A stretch of DNA of 64,000 nucleotides, taken from positions 248,001 to 312,000 of the forward strand of contig JAXLYO010000002.1 of the NCBI GenBank assembly GCA_046351415.1, written 5' to 3'. This DNA comes from JABFRG01 sp046351415. Its GTDB lineage: Bacteria; Myxococcota_A; Polyangia; Polyangiales; Polyangiaceae. The translations under genes were made by a program, and so were the position numbers. The notes beneath the pieces are model-generated. The model had not been told where the DNA came from and made no database searches. It saw nothing but the letters and a program-made list of their open reading frames with translations. The first letter of the stretch is position 1. Each line of letters begins with the position of its first letter. Shown piece by piece: positions 7,817 to 16,160 of the stretch.

Positions 7817-9471
7817 AGACGAAACTGGCGAGGCGCGCGTCGCTGCTCCTCGTGACATCGGCGTTCCTGCAGTGTCGGACGAATCCGATCGTGAACTTCA
7901 GCGTCGTGCTTCCGAGCAACGATGGCGTCGCGTGGATCGAAGTCGCGGCCTACCCTGGTGCGTCCTGCAACGCGCTCGTCGCACTCAGTGAATCGGGTCT
8001 GCCCGCCGAAGGCGCTTCGATGCGGGCCATCTGGAAGCCAGGCGAAGCTGCGCCTCCGCTCGGCGACCTTCCGAAGCGAGACTATGCCTTCGTCGCCACC
8101 GCGAAGGGCGCGAACTGCGAGGTCGTTGCCGTCGGGTGCAGCAGCGCCGACACCTCCGATGCCCGCGACATCACGGTCACGCTCGGAACCGCACCCAATC
8201 GCCTCGGCGCTTGCGGCGAGCGGCAAACGTGCTCCATGGCGCGATGCGTTCCCCAGCCCTCTGGCGCGGGCTGCACGCTCAACACGGTGGGCGAAGGACC
8301 GCTCGGCTCCGTGCCCACGTTGAGTGCACAACCCATCCCTTCCCCGGCGATCGTCGCTCTCGGAGACAACTTCCTCGTGGCTTCGGCCGAGTTCGCGAGT
8401 GACGGTCCGTCCGGCGCCGACGCGAGCTCGGGAGAGGCACGCACGTTCATCACGACGCAGCTCGTGGACGGCGCCGGGGGCTCCAAGCTTGGCTCGCAAG
8501 GTGGCCTCGGCAGCCGATGCGCGAACCTTCCGCAGACAGACGGCATCGGCCTCACGTACCTTGCCGACGAAGCGAGCGAAGGCAGCGCATTCGTTCTCCT
8601 CGGGCGCAACCAATGCGACGGCAATGCGGGTGTCGACGTCGTCAACGTCGCCGCAAACTCCGCGCTCGTCTCGGGCAGTGCGAGCCGCTTCGGTGTCGCG
8701 CCAGGCAACGTGCTCGTCGCGAAGGCGCATTCCACGGTGCCTCGCATCGCCGGGAAGTTCGTCGGAGCCTACTCGCGTGACACGGCCACCATCGTCTTGC
8801 CAATGACCAAGACGGGCGACACGACGCAAGCGGACCCCGCGGTTCAATCTGCGCCTCCCACCACTGTACCGCCGGTCCTTGCCGCAACAAGCAAGCTCCT
8901 CGCCCTCATCACGAAGGGCCCGCAAGTATCGGGCGACGCGGGTGGCCTTCCCGGCCTCGCAGTATCCACGACCACGCTGAGCGGCACGGCCTCGATTCCT
9001 GCGTTTTCGAACACGCGTTCTCTCGCCGGCACGTGGGCGACCGCGATCGCCGCAGACGAGAAGATCTTCGCGCTCGCAGGCGACGCCACGAAGCTTTCCA
9101 TCTGGCAAATCGGCGCAAAGGCGAGCGACGACAAGCTCGTCATCGAGCTACTCGTCGATACCGAAGTCCCCTTCGCTGACCTCGCCTACATCACGAGCGA
9201 CGGCGACGCCCCGCTCTCGCGCATCGTGGTCGCATACCAAAATGCCGGGGGCTTCGTGTTCCGGGTCGTCGATCTCGGCGGCGACCCAGCGGTCGAAGCG
9301 CAAACCGTGAAGTACCATCCGACGCGACTCTTGCCGCCAAAGGGCGCCCGCGACCATCATTTCGCGATTGCCGCGACGAAGAGCCGAATCGGCCTCACCT
9401 GGGCAACCGCAGCGCAGCTTTCCGAAGGCGAACCGGTCGGAGGCTACGCGGTCTTCTCTTGCGAACGATGA
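7813..9471 (+). CDS. Secreted protein of unknown function, possible lipoprotein, 552 aa
   Basis: It starts at ATG 7813, overlapping the kinase stop (ATGA). The N-terminus is a signal sequence (basic MKTKLARR, then SLLLVTSAFL) followed by QC. The residue before Cys is Gln rather than Gly/Ala/Ser, so lipidation is uncertain. Cysteine-rich stretches (GASCNAL, ANCEVVAVGC, GACGERQTCSMARC) precede a long Ser/Ala/Thr-rich beta-type region with repeated aliphatic strands, which looks like a degenerate propeller. I do not recognise the family. Strict overlap with both kinase and tilS places it in the same operon, and it may be an extracytoplasmic partner of the kinase. Confidence 0.8.
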   Translation: MKTKLARRASLLLVTSAFLQCRTNPIVNFSVVLPSNDGVAWIEVAAYPGASCNALVALSESGLPAEGASMRAIWKPGEAAPPLGDLPKRDYAFVATAKGANCEVVAVGCSSADTSDARDITVTLGTAPNRLGACGERQTCSMARCVPQPSGAGCTLNTVGEGPLGSVPTLSAQPIPSPAIVALGDNFLVASAEFASDGPSGADASSGEARTFITTQLVDGAGGSKLGSQGGLGSRCANLPQTDGIGLTYLADEASEGSAFVLLGRNQCDGNAGVDVVNVAANSALVSGSASRFGVAPGNVLVAKAHSTVPRIAGKFVGAYSRDTATIVLPMTKTGDTTQADPAVQSAPPTTVPPVLAATSKLLALITKGPQVSGDAGGLPGLAVSTTTLSGTASIPAFSNTRSLAGTWATAIAADEKIFALAGDATKLSIWQIGAKASDDKLVIELLVDTEVPFADLAYITSDGDAPLSRIVVAYQNAGGFVFRVVDLGGDPAVEAQTVKYHPTRLLPPKGARDHHFAIAATKSRIGLTWATAAQLSEGEPVGGYAVFSCER

Positions 9472-10442
9472 AGGGTCCGTCCCTCCTCACGCTGGCGCGC
9501 CGAACGATGCGCGACATTCTTGCGTCGCGCGCCGATGGCACCGCAGGAGAGAAGACCCGCGTCCTCGTGGCCGTGAGCGGCGGAGGCGATTCGACCGCGC
9601 TATTGCATGTATTGTCTCTGCTTCGAAAGACGTTACCTCTCGAGCTCGTCGCGGTCGGCGTCGATCACGGCCTGAGGCGCGAAGCGGCTGCGGAGCTCGA
9701 TCACGCGAAAGACCTCGCAAGAGGTTGGGACGTTCCGTTCGAAATCGAGAAGGTCGAACTCGGCTCGACGAAGAGCAATCTCCAAGCACGAGCACGGCAA
9801 GCAAGGCACGCGGCGCTCGAACGCGCGATGCAGCGTCATCTGTGCCACTTCGTCGCGACGGCGCACCACGCCGACGACCGCGCCGAGACCGTCCTCATCC
9901 GCCTTCTGTCGGGCGCAACGGCGGAGGGGCTTGCCGTGCTACCACCGAGGGATGGCGTGCGCATCCGCCCCCTCATTCACGCGCGCAAATCGGACGTCCT
10001 CGCGCACCTGGAACGTAACGGCATTCCCTATGCGAATGACCCGAGTAACCTCGATCCCCGCTTCTTGCGGGTGCGCATTCGCCGCGAACTCATGCCGCTC
10101 TTGACGGAATTCGACACGAACATCGTCATGCATCTGTCGCAATTGTCAGACGAACTCGGCCGGCGCTCGCCCAGCCCGGGTCGCGGCCAGCCGGAGCCGA
10201 AGGCCCCCTCCGGCGCCCATGCAGACCGTTCCCTGCGGGAATTGCTCGCCTCCCTGAAGCATCCGATTCCCAAGGCCGCGCGAATCGCCCTCGAAAACCT
10301 CCCAGAAAAACACCCTCGGGCGGAGGTGGCGCTTCCCGGAGGCCTTGTCGTGCGCTTCGATCGTACGCACACTGTCTACATCGCATCGAAGAGCCCCCGA
10401 GCGCGACCCCAAGCACCTTTACGGGCACCTTCCAAGGGGTAA
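9468..10442 (+). CDS. tilS: tRNA(Ile)-lysidine synthetase TilS
   Basis: TilS attaches lysine to C34 of the AUA-reading tRNA-Ile, changing both its codon and its amino-acid identity; it is essential in most bacteria. The PP-loop VSGGGDSTAL lies near residue 37. The family motifs VGVDHGLR and ATAHHADDRAETVLIRLLSG follow, with KSDV and IPYANDPSN further on. The protein has 324 residues from the ATG at 9468, chosen because it overlaps the preceding stop as ATGA; a TTG nine bases upstream is the alternative. The length fits a TilS with a short C-terminal part. It closes the run that began with mnmA. Confidence 0.93.
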   Translation: MKGPSLLTLARRTMRDILASRADGTAGEKTRVLVAVSGGGDSTALLHVLSLLRKTLPLELVAVGVDHGLRREAAAELDHAKDLARGWDVPFEIEKVELGSTKSNLQARARQARHAALERAMQRHLCHFVATAHHADDRAETVLIRLLSGATAEGLAVLPPRDGVRIRPLIHARKSDVLAHLERNGIPYANDPSNLDPRFLRVRIRRELMPLLTEFDTNIVMHLSQLSDELGRRSPSPGRGQPEPKAPSGAHADRSLRELLASLKHPIPKAARIALENLPEKHPRAEVALPGGLVVRFDRTHTVYIASKSPRARPQAPLRAPSKG

Positions 10443-10595
10443 AGAAGATACAAAAAGTCTCCGAACCACTGACGGATTCGTCAGAAATGCCGTAGACTTA
10501 ATGAGTAACGCCGCCCAAGGCCTGCACGTTTCGTACGCCGGCTTTGCGCGGAATCTGGTCCGCCTCCTTCTGCCTCGCCTCGTGGAATACCTATC
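10443..10595 (+). promoter_or_regulatory. Leader region of ftsH with a small inverted repeat
   Basis: This 153-base stretch between tilS and ftsH has no convincing gene. It contains a perfect inverted repeat CTGACG-gatt-CGTCAG at 10470-10485 and an AT-richer patch (GTAGACTTAATGAG, near 10493) that could hold a -10 element. No T-run follows the repeat, so it is a poor intrinsic terminator. It is more likely an operator or weak attenuator before ftsH, but the evidence is slight. Confidence 0.3.
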
Positions 10596-12539
10596 GTGAA
10601 GCCTTCGCACAAAACTCTCCTCGTCTGGGGCGTCGTCCTTTTGATGTTCTTCGTCATCTGGCGCGCATTGAACCCTGAGCAAAAGCAAACGACCGCCTTC
10701 AGCGACTTCATGAACGAAGTGAAGGCTGGGCACGTCGAAGAGATCAACATCAAGGAGCACGAGTACCAGTACCGCATCCACGGCTCCGACCCGCAGAAGG
10801 GCGGCTTCATGCGCGAGACGATCGGCCCCGAGCCGACGGAAGCGCTCATCGCGACGCTGAAGCCCGAGAAGGCCGACCAGCCGGTTCCGAAGATCAAGTT
10901 CGAAAAGGACGAGTCTTCGCCACTGCTCTCCGGCACGCTGCTCACGCTTCTGCCGATGGCCCTCATCGGACTCATGTTCTTCCTCTTCATGCGCCAGCTC
11001 CAGGCGGGCGGCGGCAAGGCGATGAGCTTCGGCAAGAGCAAGGCTCGCATGCTGAACGAGTCGCAGAACAAGGTCACCTTTGCCGACGTGGCCGGCGCCG
11101 ACGAGGCGAAGGACGAGGTTGAAGAAATCATCGCCTTCTTGAAGGACCCGAAGAAGTTCCAGCGTCTCGGTGGCCGCATCCCGAAGGGCGTCCTCATGGT
11201 CGGTCCTCCCGGCACCGGCAAGACGCTGCTCGCTCGCGCCATCGCGGGTGAAGCCGGGGTTCCCTTCTTCAGCATTTCCGGCTCCGACTTCGTCGAGATG
11301 TTCGTCGGCGTCGGTGCAAGCCGCGTTCGCGACCTGTTCGAGCAGGGCAAAAAGCACGCTCCGTGCATCATCTTCATCGACGAAATCGACGCGGTCGGTC
11401 GTCATCGCGGCGCCGGGCTCGGCGGCGGTCACGACGAACGGGAGCAGACGCTCAATCAACTCCTCGTCGAGATGGACGGCTTCGAGTCCAGCGAAGGCGT
11501 CATCATCGTGGCCGCCACGAACCGCCCCGACGTTCTCGACCCCGCGATCTTGCGCCCCGGTCGCTTCGACCGCCGCATCACGGTCAACCTCCCCGACGTC
11601 CGCGGACGCGAAGCCATTCTCCGCGTCCACACGAAGCGCACCCCCCTGGTGCAAGACGTGAACCTCGAAGTCATCGCCCGCGGTACGCCCGGCTTCTCCG
11701 GCGCCGAGCTCGAGAACCTCGTGAACGAAGCCGCCCTCTTGGCCGCCCGCCAAGACAAAGACGCGCTCGGCATGGCCGACTTCGAACTCGCCAAGGACAA
11801 GGTCCGCATGGGCTCGGAGCGTCGCTCCATGGTCCTCAGCGAGGAAGAGAAGTGGAACACCGCCGTGCACGAAGCGGGTCACACTCTCGTCGCTCTCGCG
11901 AGCCCGAACCACGACCCGGTGCACAAGGTCACCATCATTCCCCGCGGCCCAGCGCTCGGTCTCACATGGTACCTCCCCAAGCAAGACAAGCTCAGCTTGA
12001 ATCGCGAGGAAGCAGAGGCCCGCATCGCCTCGGCGCTGGGTGGCCGCATCGCCGAAGAGGTCATTTTTGGGAAGATGTCGGTCGGCGCGAAGAACGATAT
12101 CGAGCAGCTCACAGCCATCGCACGCAAGATGGTGTGCGAGTGGGGCATGAGCGAGAAGCTCGGCCCCCTTGCCTACGGTCGCCAAGAAGAGCAAGTGTTC
12201 CTCGGCCGCGACTACGGTTCGCGCCAGCAAGACTACTCCGATCAGACGGCCATCGAGATCGACCAGGAAGTGCGCCGCATCGTCCAGACGCAGTACGAGA
12301 AGGTCCACAAGCTCCTCACGGAGCGCCGTGACACCCTCGAAGCGATGGCCAAGGCCATGATGGAACGCGAGACACTGGACTCCGAAGAAATTCAGGCAGT
12401 CTGGGAGGGTCGCGAGCTCCCCGAACGCCAGCGAATCGTCATCCCCACCTACGCTGAGAAGGAGCGGACGGCGAAGGAGAAGCGGAAGGCTGCGAGCATC
12501 TTCGGCAGCGTTCCTCCGAAGCCCGCGACGAACACCTGA
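10596..12539 (+). CDS. ftsH: ATP-dependent zinc metalloprotease FtsH
   Basis: A membrane-anchored AAA protease that forms a hexamer facing the cytoplasm and degrades misfolded membrane proteins and short-lived regulators. Two transmembrane segments frame a short periplasmic domain (LLVWGVVLLMFFVIW near residue 10; LLPMALIGLMFFLFM near 115). The AAA module has Walker A GPPGTGKT, Walker B CIIFIDEID, the SRH with NRPDVLDPAILRPGRFD, and the zinc motif HEAGH at about 425-429. Length 647 is normal. GTG start at 10596. The C-terminal end is Lys/Glu-rich and probably flexible. A terminator follows 41 bases after the stop. Confidence 0.98.
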   Translation: MKPSHKTLLVWGVVLLMFFVIWRALNPEQKQTTAFSDFMNEVKAGHVEEINIKEHEYQYRIHGSDPQKGGFMRETIGPEPTEALIATLKPEKADQPVPKIKFEKDESSPLLSGTLLTLLPMALIGLMFFLFMRQLQAGGGKAMSFGKSKARMLNESQNKVTFADVAGADEAKDEVEEIIAFLKDPKKFQRLGGRIPKGVLMVGPPGTGKTLLARAIAGEAGVPFFSISGSDFVEMFVGVGASRVRDLFEQGKKHAPCIIFIDEIDAVGRHRGAGLGGGHDEREQTLNQLLVEMDGFESSEGVIIVAATNRPDVLDPAILRPGRFDRRITVNLPDVRGREAILRVHTKRTPLVQDVNLEVIARGTPGFSGAELENLVNEAALLAARQDKDALGMADFELAKDKVRMGSERRSMVLSEEEKWNTAVHEAGHTLVALASPNHDPVHKVTIIPRGPALGLTWYLPKQDKLSLNREEAEARIASALGGRIAEEVIFGKMSVGAKNDIEQLTAIARKMVCEWGMSEKLGPLAYGRQEEQVFLGRDYGSRQQDYSDQTAIEIDQEVRRIVQTQYEKVHKLLTERRDTLEAMAKAMMERETLDSEEIQAVWEGRELPERQRIVIPTYAEKERTAKEKRKAASIFGSVPPKPATNT

Positions 12540-12580
12540 AGGTCCCGAGCGGACGGCTGGCATAGCTCAGCGGAAGGTCG

Positions 12581-12610
12581 AAAAAGCCCGGCGAGTCGTC
12601 GGGCTTTTTT
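12581..12610 (+). terminator. Rho-independent terminator after ftsH
   Basis: The inverted repeat AAAAAGCCCG-N9-CGGGCTTTTTT lies 41 bases downstream of the ftsH stop. It has a GC core, an A-tract on the left arm and a T-run on the right, and further T-runs follow. This is the clearest intrinsic terminator in the window. The flanking A and T tracts could let it work in either direction. It separates ftsH from the glycolytic operon. Confidence 0.9.
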
Positions 12611-12668
12611 GCGTCTTTTTTGCGCGTTTTGCTCGCTCTTTTTTGCGACGCCGGAGCAGCGATGATCG

Positions 12669-12697
12669 TTGCGACTTTGTCCGGTGGCGACTAGATC
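12669..12697 (+). promoter_or_regulatory. Candidate sigma-70 promoter of the gapA operon
   Basis: TTGCGA at 12669-12674 and TAGATC at 12692-12697 are spaced by 17 bases, a good fit to the housekeeping -35/-10 layout. The -10 ends only 11 bases before the gapA ATG, so the transcript would have a leader of about five bases. It lies between the ftsH terminator and the first gene of the gapA-pgk-tpiA-secG unit, where a promoter is expected. Sequence match only. Confidence 0.4.
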
Positions 12698-12708
12698 TCG
12701 CCTCCATC

Positions 12709-13728
12709 ATGGCTACGAAAATCGCAATCAATGGGTTTGGGCGAATCGGTCGGTGCATTGCTCGCGTCATCGCGGAGCTCGGCAAAGAAAGCACGGTCGA
12801 ACTCGTGGCGATCAACGACCTCACCGACGCGAAGACGCTCGCGCACCTCTACAACTACGACACCGTGCATCGCGGTGCGAAGGTTCGCGCGACGGTGAAA
12901 GAAGGCGGCATCGAGATCGGTGGCAAGTTCACCAAGATCATCGCCGAGAAAGACCCCACGAAGCTCCCCTGGAAGGACCTCGGGGTCGACATCGTGCTCG
13001 AGTGCACCGGTCTCTTCACCGACAAGGAAAAGGCGGCGGCCCACATCACCGCCGGCGCCAAGAAGGTCGTGATCAGCGCTCCCGCGAAAGGCGCCGACCT
13101 CACCATCGTACTCGGTGTCAATCACGGCGAGTACGACTCCGCGAAGCACCACATCGTCTCGAACGGTTCGTGCACCACGAACTGCCTCGCCCCCATCGCG
13201 AAGGTCATGCAAGACTCGTTCGGCATCGAGTACGGCCTCATGAACACGGTGCACTCGTACACGAACGATCAGACGCTCCTCGACGTCCCGCACCGCAAGG
13301 GCGACCTTCGACGCGCGAGGGCCGCGGCGCAGAGCATGATCCCCTCCTCGACCGGCGCCGCCAAGGCGCTCAGTGAAGTCATCCCCTCGCTCAAGGGCAA
13401 GTTCGACGGACAGTCCATCCGCGTCCCCACGATGGACGTCAGCGTCGTCGACCTCACCTTGACCACGACGAAGCCCGTCACGAAGGACGCCATCCACGCG
13501 GCGATGAAGGCCGCATCGGAAGGCCCGCTCAAGGGCATCCTCGGCTACACGGAAGAGCCCCTCGTCTCGAGCGACTTCATCGGCGACGCGCGCTCTTCGA
13601 TCTTCGATGCGACGGTCACGCAAGTGCTCGGCGACAAGTTCGTCAAGATCATGAGCTGGTACGACAACGAGTGGGGCTTCTCGAACCGCATGGTCGAGCT
13701 CACCGCGCTCGTGGCGAAGAGTCTGTGA
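12709..13728 (+). CDS. gapA: Glyceraldehyde-3-phosphate dehydrogenase, type I
   Basis: Oxidises glyceraldehyde-3-phosphate to 1,3-bisphosphoglycerate with NAD and phosphate, in the cytoplasm as a tetramer. The Rossmann motif NGFGRIGR starts at about residue 8. The catalytic cysteine is Cys155 in SNGSCTTNCLAP, where Gly replaces the usual Ala. SWYDNEWGFSNRMVEL marks the C-terminal substrate region. Asp in AINDLTD favours NAD over NADP. It has 339 residues, normal length. I chose the ATG at 12709 because upstream in-frame codons do not encode conserved sequence. Its stop overlaps the pgk start by one base (TGATG). Confidence 0.98.
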   Translation: MATKIAINGFGRIGRCIARVIAELGKESTVELVAINDLTDAKTLAHLYNYDTVHRGAKVRATVKEGGIEIGGKFTKIIAEKDPTKLPWKDLGVDIVLECTGLFTDKEKAAAHITAGAKKVVISAPAKGADLTIVLGVNHGEYDSAKHHIVSNGSCTTNCLAPIAKVMQDSFGIEYGLMNTVHSYTNDQTLLDVPHRKGDLRRARAAAQSMIPSSTGAAKALSEVIPSLKGKFDGQSIRVPTMDVSVVDLTLTTTKPVTKDAIHAAMKAASEGPLKGILGYTEEPLVSSDFIGDARSSIFDATVTQVLGDKFVKIMSWYDNEWGFSNRMVELTALVAKSL

Positions 13729-14942
13729 TGTCGAATCCCCTCGAAGGCATCAAAACGCTCGCGGACCTCACGCTCGAGAACAAGCGTGTGTTCTTGCGCG
13801 TCGACTTCAACGTGCCGCTCGATGGTGCGCGCATCACCGACGACGCGCGCATCAAGGAGGCCCTTCCCAGCATCAAGCACGCCATGTCTCAGGGGGCCCG
13901 GGTCATCCTCGCGAGTCACTTGGGGCGCCCGAAGCCCGGCAAGCACGAAGGGTTCTCGCTCGAGCCATGCGGCGAAAGGCTCGCGGAGCTCCTCGGCGTG
14001 GAGGTGCACATGCCGGACGATTGCATCGGTGACTCGGCGAAGAAGGTCGTGTTCGACCTCCGCTCGGGGCAGCTCTGCCTCCTCGAGAACCTCCGGTTCC
14101 ACGAAGAAGAAGAGAAGGACGACGCAGAGTTCGCCGCCAAGCTCGCAGCCCTCGCCGACGTCTACGTGAACGATGCGTTCGGGGCGGTTCATCGCGCCCA
14201 CGCGAGCGTCCACGCGCTTCCGCGACTCTTTCAGGCGCGCGCAGCCGGCTTTCTCCTGCAGAAGGAAATCGCCGCCCTCGGCCAGCTCGTCGCCGCCCCC
14301 CCGCGGCCCTACGTCGCCATCCTCGGCGGCGCCAAAGTCTCCGACAAGCTCGCCATTCTCGAAGCGCTCGTCGAAAAGGTCGACACGCTGCTCATCGGCG
14401 GAGCGATGGCCAATACGTTCCTCGCAGCCAAAGGTTGCAACATGCAGGCATCTCGGGTCGAGGGCGACAAGCTGCCTCTCGCGCGCGGTATTCTCGATCG
14501 CGCGGCGGCCCGCGGGGCGAAGGTGCTCCTCCCCACGGACGTCATCGTGGCGAAGTCGCTCGAAGCGAGCGAAGGTACCCGAGCCGAGGTGAACGCACTC
14601 GCGGAAGGACAGATGGCGCTCGACATCGGACCGAACACCATCGCGGCGTACGGCGAAGCCATCGCGAAGGCCGGCTCGGTCTTCTGGAACGGACCGATGG
14701 GCCTCTTCGAGAAGACGCCTTTCGCGGCCGGTACGTTCGGCGTTGCCAAGCACATGGCGGACGCGCCCGGCCTCACGGTCGTGGGTGGCGGCGACAGCGC
14801 GGCAGCTGTTCGCGCCGCGGGTCCGGAAATCGCTGACAAGATGAAGCACATCTCGACCGGCGGCGGCGCGGCCCTCGAGTGGATCGAAGGACGCAAACTC
14901 CCTGGCATCGAAGCGCTTCGCGGCGGAGGGCAAAACTCATGA
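13728..14942 (+). CDS. pgk: Phosphoglycerate kinase
   Basis: Transfers phosphate from 1,3-bisphosphoglycerate to ADP. The signature VFLRVDFNVPLD is near residue 20, with the substrate-binding stretch ASHLGRPK, ENLRFHEEEEKDD, ILGGAKVSDKL and the nucleotide site (TVVGGGDSAAAV, near 345). Length 404 is typical. Translational coupling is evident on both sides: TGATG with gapA and ATGA with tpiA, so the three glycolytic enzymes are co-translated. No unusual residues are visible at the active site. Confidence 0.98.
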   Translation: MSNPLEGIKTLADLTLENKRVFLRVDFNVPLDGARITDDARIKEALPSIKHAMSQGARVILASHLGRPKPGKHEGFSLEPCGERLAELLGVEVHMPDDCIGDSAKKVVFDLRSGQLCLLENLRFHEEEEKDDAEFAAKLAALADVYVNDAFGAVHRAHASVHALPRLFQARAAGFLLQKEIAALGQLVAAPPRPYVAILGGAKVSDKLAILEALVEKVDTLLIGGAMANTFLAAKGCNMQASRVEGDKLPLARGILDRAAARGAKVLLPTDVIVAKSLEASEGTRAEVNALAEGQMALDIGPNTIAAYGEAIAKAGSVFWNGPMGLFEKTPFAAGTFGVAKHMADAPGLTVVGGGDSAAAVRAAGPEIADKMKHISTGGGAALEWIEGRKLPGIEALRGGGQNS

Positions 14943-15733
14943 ACAAGGCACGTAGGCCGCTCATTGCCGGCAACTGGAAGATGTACCGCGGCGGTGCCGA
15001 CGGCGTCGATCTCGCGGCGGGTTGCGCGAAGCTCGCGAGCGCCGTTCCCTCGGTCGACCTTCTCATTGCCCCGCCCTTCACTGTTCTGGCCGCGGCTTCC
15101 CACGAAGCCGACGGAACGAGCGTCGCCATTGCGGCGCAGAATCTGTACCCGAAGAAGGAAGGTGCGTTCACCGGCGAAGTCAGCCCGAGCATGCTGAAAG
15201 ATGCAGGTTGCACGTGGGTCCTTTGCGGCCACAGCGAGCGGCGCCAACTCTTTGGCGACACGAACGAGCGCGTCGCAGAAAAGGTCGCCGCAGCATTCGA
15301 CAACGACCTCGCCCCCATCGTGTGCGTCGGTGAAACGCTGGATGAACGTGAGGCCGGCCAGACCCTTTCGGTCGTCCGTGCCCAGCTGGATGCGGTCCTT
15401 CCCCGCCTTGCTCGCGAATGCGCCGGACCAAACGGCAAGCCGGCCGCCATCGCCTACGAACCCGTGTGGGCCATTGGCACCGGCAAGAATGCTGGCCCCG
15501 CCGAGGCCCAGGAGGTCCACGGGGCCATCCGCGGATGGCTGGAGTCCGCCGCCCCCGGCCTCGGACAAAAGTTGCGCATCCTGTATGGCGGCTCGGTGAA
15601 GCCCGAAAACGCAAAAGGCCTGCTCACTTGCCCAGACGTCGACGGGGCCCTCATTGGAAACGCTAGCTTGGACATCGGCTCGTTCGGTGCTATCGCCAGA
15701 ACCGCAAGCGAGATTTCGCAGTCATCCAACTGA
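14939..15733 (+). CDS. tpiA: Triosephosphate isomerase
   Basis: Interconverts dihydroxyacetone phosphate and glyceraldehyde-3-phosphate as a TIM-barrel dimer. The catalytic lysine is in GNWKMYRGG near residue 13, the histidine in LCGHSERRQLFGD near 96, and the glutamate in AYEPVWAIGTG near 175. The phosphate loop LYGGSVKPEN is present. It has 264 residues. The ATG at 14939 overlaps the pgk stop. secG follows 22 bases later, a common bacterial arrangement. Confidence 0.98.
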   Translation: MNKARRPLIAGNWKMYRGGADGVDLAAGCAKLASAVPSVDLLIAPPFTVLAAASHEADGTSVAIAAQNLYPKKEGAFTGEVSPSMLKDAGCTWVLCGHSERRQLFGDTNERVAEKVAAAFDNDLAPIVCVGETLDEREAGQTLSVVRAQLDAVLPRLARECAGPNGKPAAIAYEPVWAIGTGKNAGPAEAQEVHGAIRGWLESAAPGLGQKLRILYGGSVKPENAKGLLTCPDVDGALIGNASLDIGSFGAIARTASEISQSSN

Positions 15734-15755
15734 CTGTAACCCCGGAAAACTCTTC

Positions 15756-16130
15756 ATGTTCGTTACGCTCATCGACATCGTTCACATCCTCGTCTGCGTC
15801 TTTCTGATGCTCGTCGTGCTCCTTCAGCAGGGCAAGGGCGGAGGCATGGGTGCGGCGTTCGGCGGTGGCGGTGCGAGCCAAGTGTTCGGTGGTAGTGGCG
15901 CTGGCAACATCCTCACGCGCGCCACGGCCATCGCCGCCGGCCTCTTCATGCTGACGAGCGTCTCGCTCGCCTATTTCTCGTCGTCCGGCGACCGCGCCCT
16001 CAAGACGAAGATGGCCCTCGAAGAAAAGCGCCGCAAAGAGCACGGCATCGAGAAGGCCCCGAAGCCCGGCGCAACCGGAGCCCCTGCATCGACCGGCGCC
16101 GGCATGACGCCTCCCGCCGGCTCGAAGTAG
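15756..16130 (+). CDS. secG: Protein translocase subunit SecG
   Basis: A small membrane subunit of the SecYEG channel. It has two transmembrane helices (IVHILVCVFLMLVVLLQQ near residues 5-25; TAIAAGLFMLTSVSLAYF near 55-75). Between them is the conserved loop QQGKGGGMGAAFGGG with SQVFGG, a family hallmark. The C-terminal 45 residues are Lys/Pro/Ala-rich and longer than in E. coli. It follows tpiA in the same operon, as in many bacteria. Start at ATG 15756; upstream in-frame codons overlap tpiA and carry no conserved sequence. Confidence 0.93.
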   Translation: MFVTLIDIVHILVCVFLMLVVLLQQGKGGGMGAAFGGGGASQVFGGSGAGNILTRATAIAAGLFMLTSVSLAYFSSSGDRALKTKMALEEKRRKEHGIEKAPKPGATGAPASTGAGMTPPAGSK

Positions 16131-16160
16131 GCCGCTTCGCGACGAAACGCGACGAACGCG

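Noticed and set aside
12555..12610. tRNA-like D-arm sequence (TAGCTCAGCGG) near the ftsH terminator
   Set aside because: No matching acceptor stem, anticodon arm or T-arm (no GTTC-type loop at the right distance); the following hairpin is a terminator.
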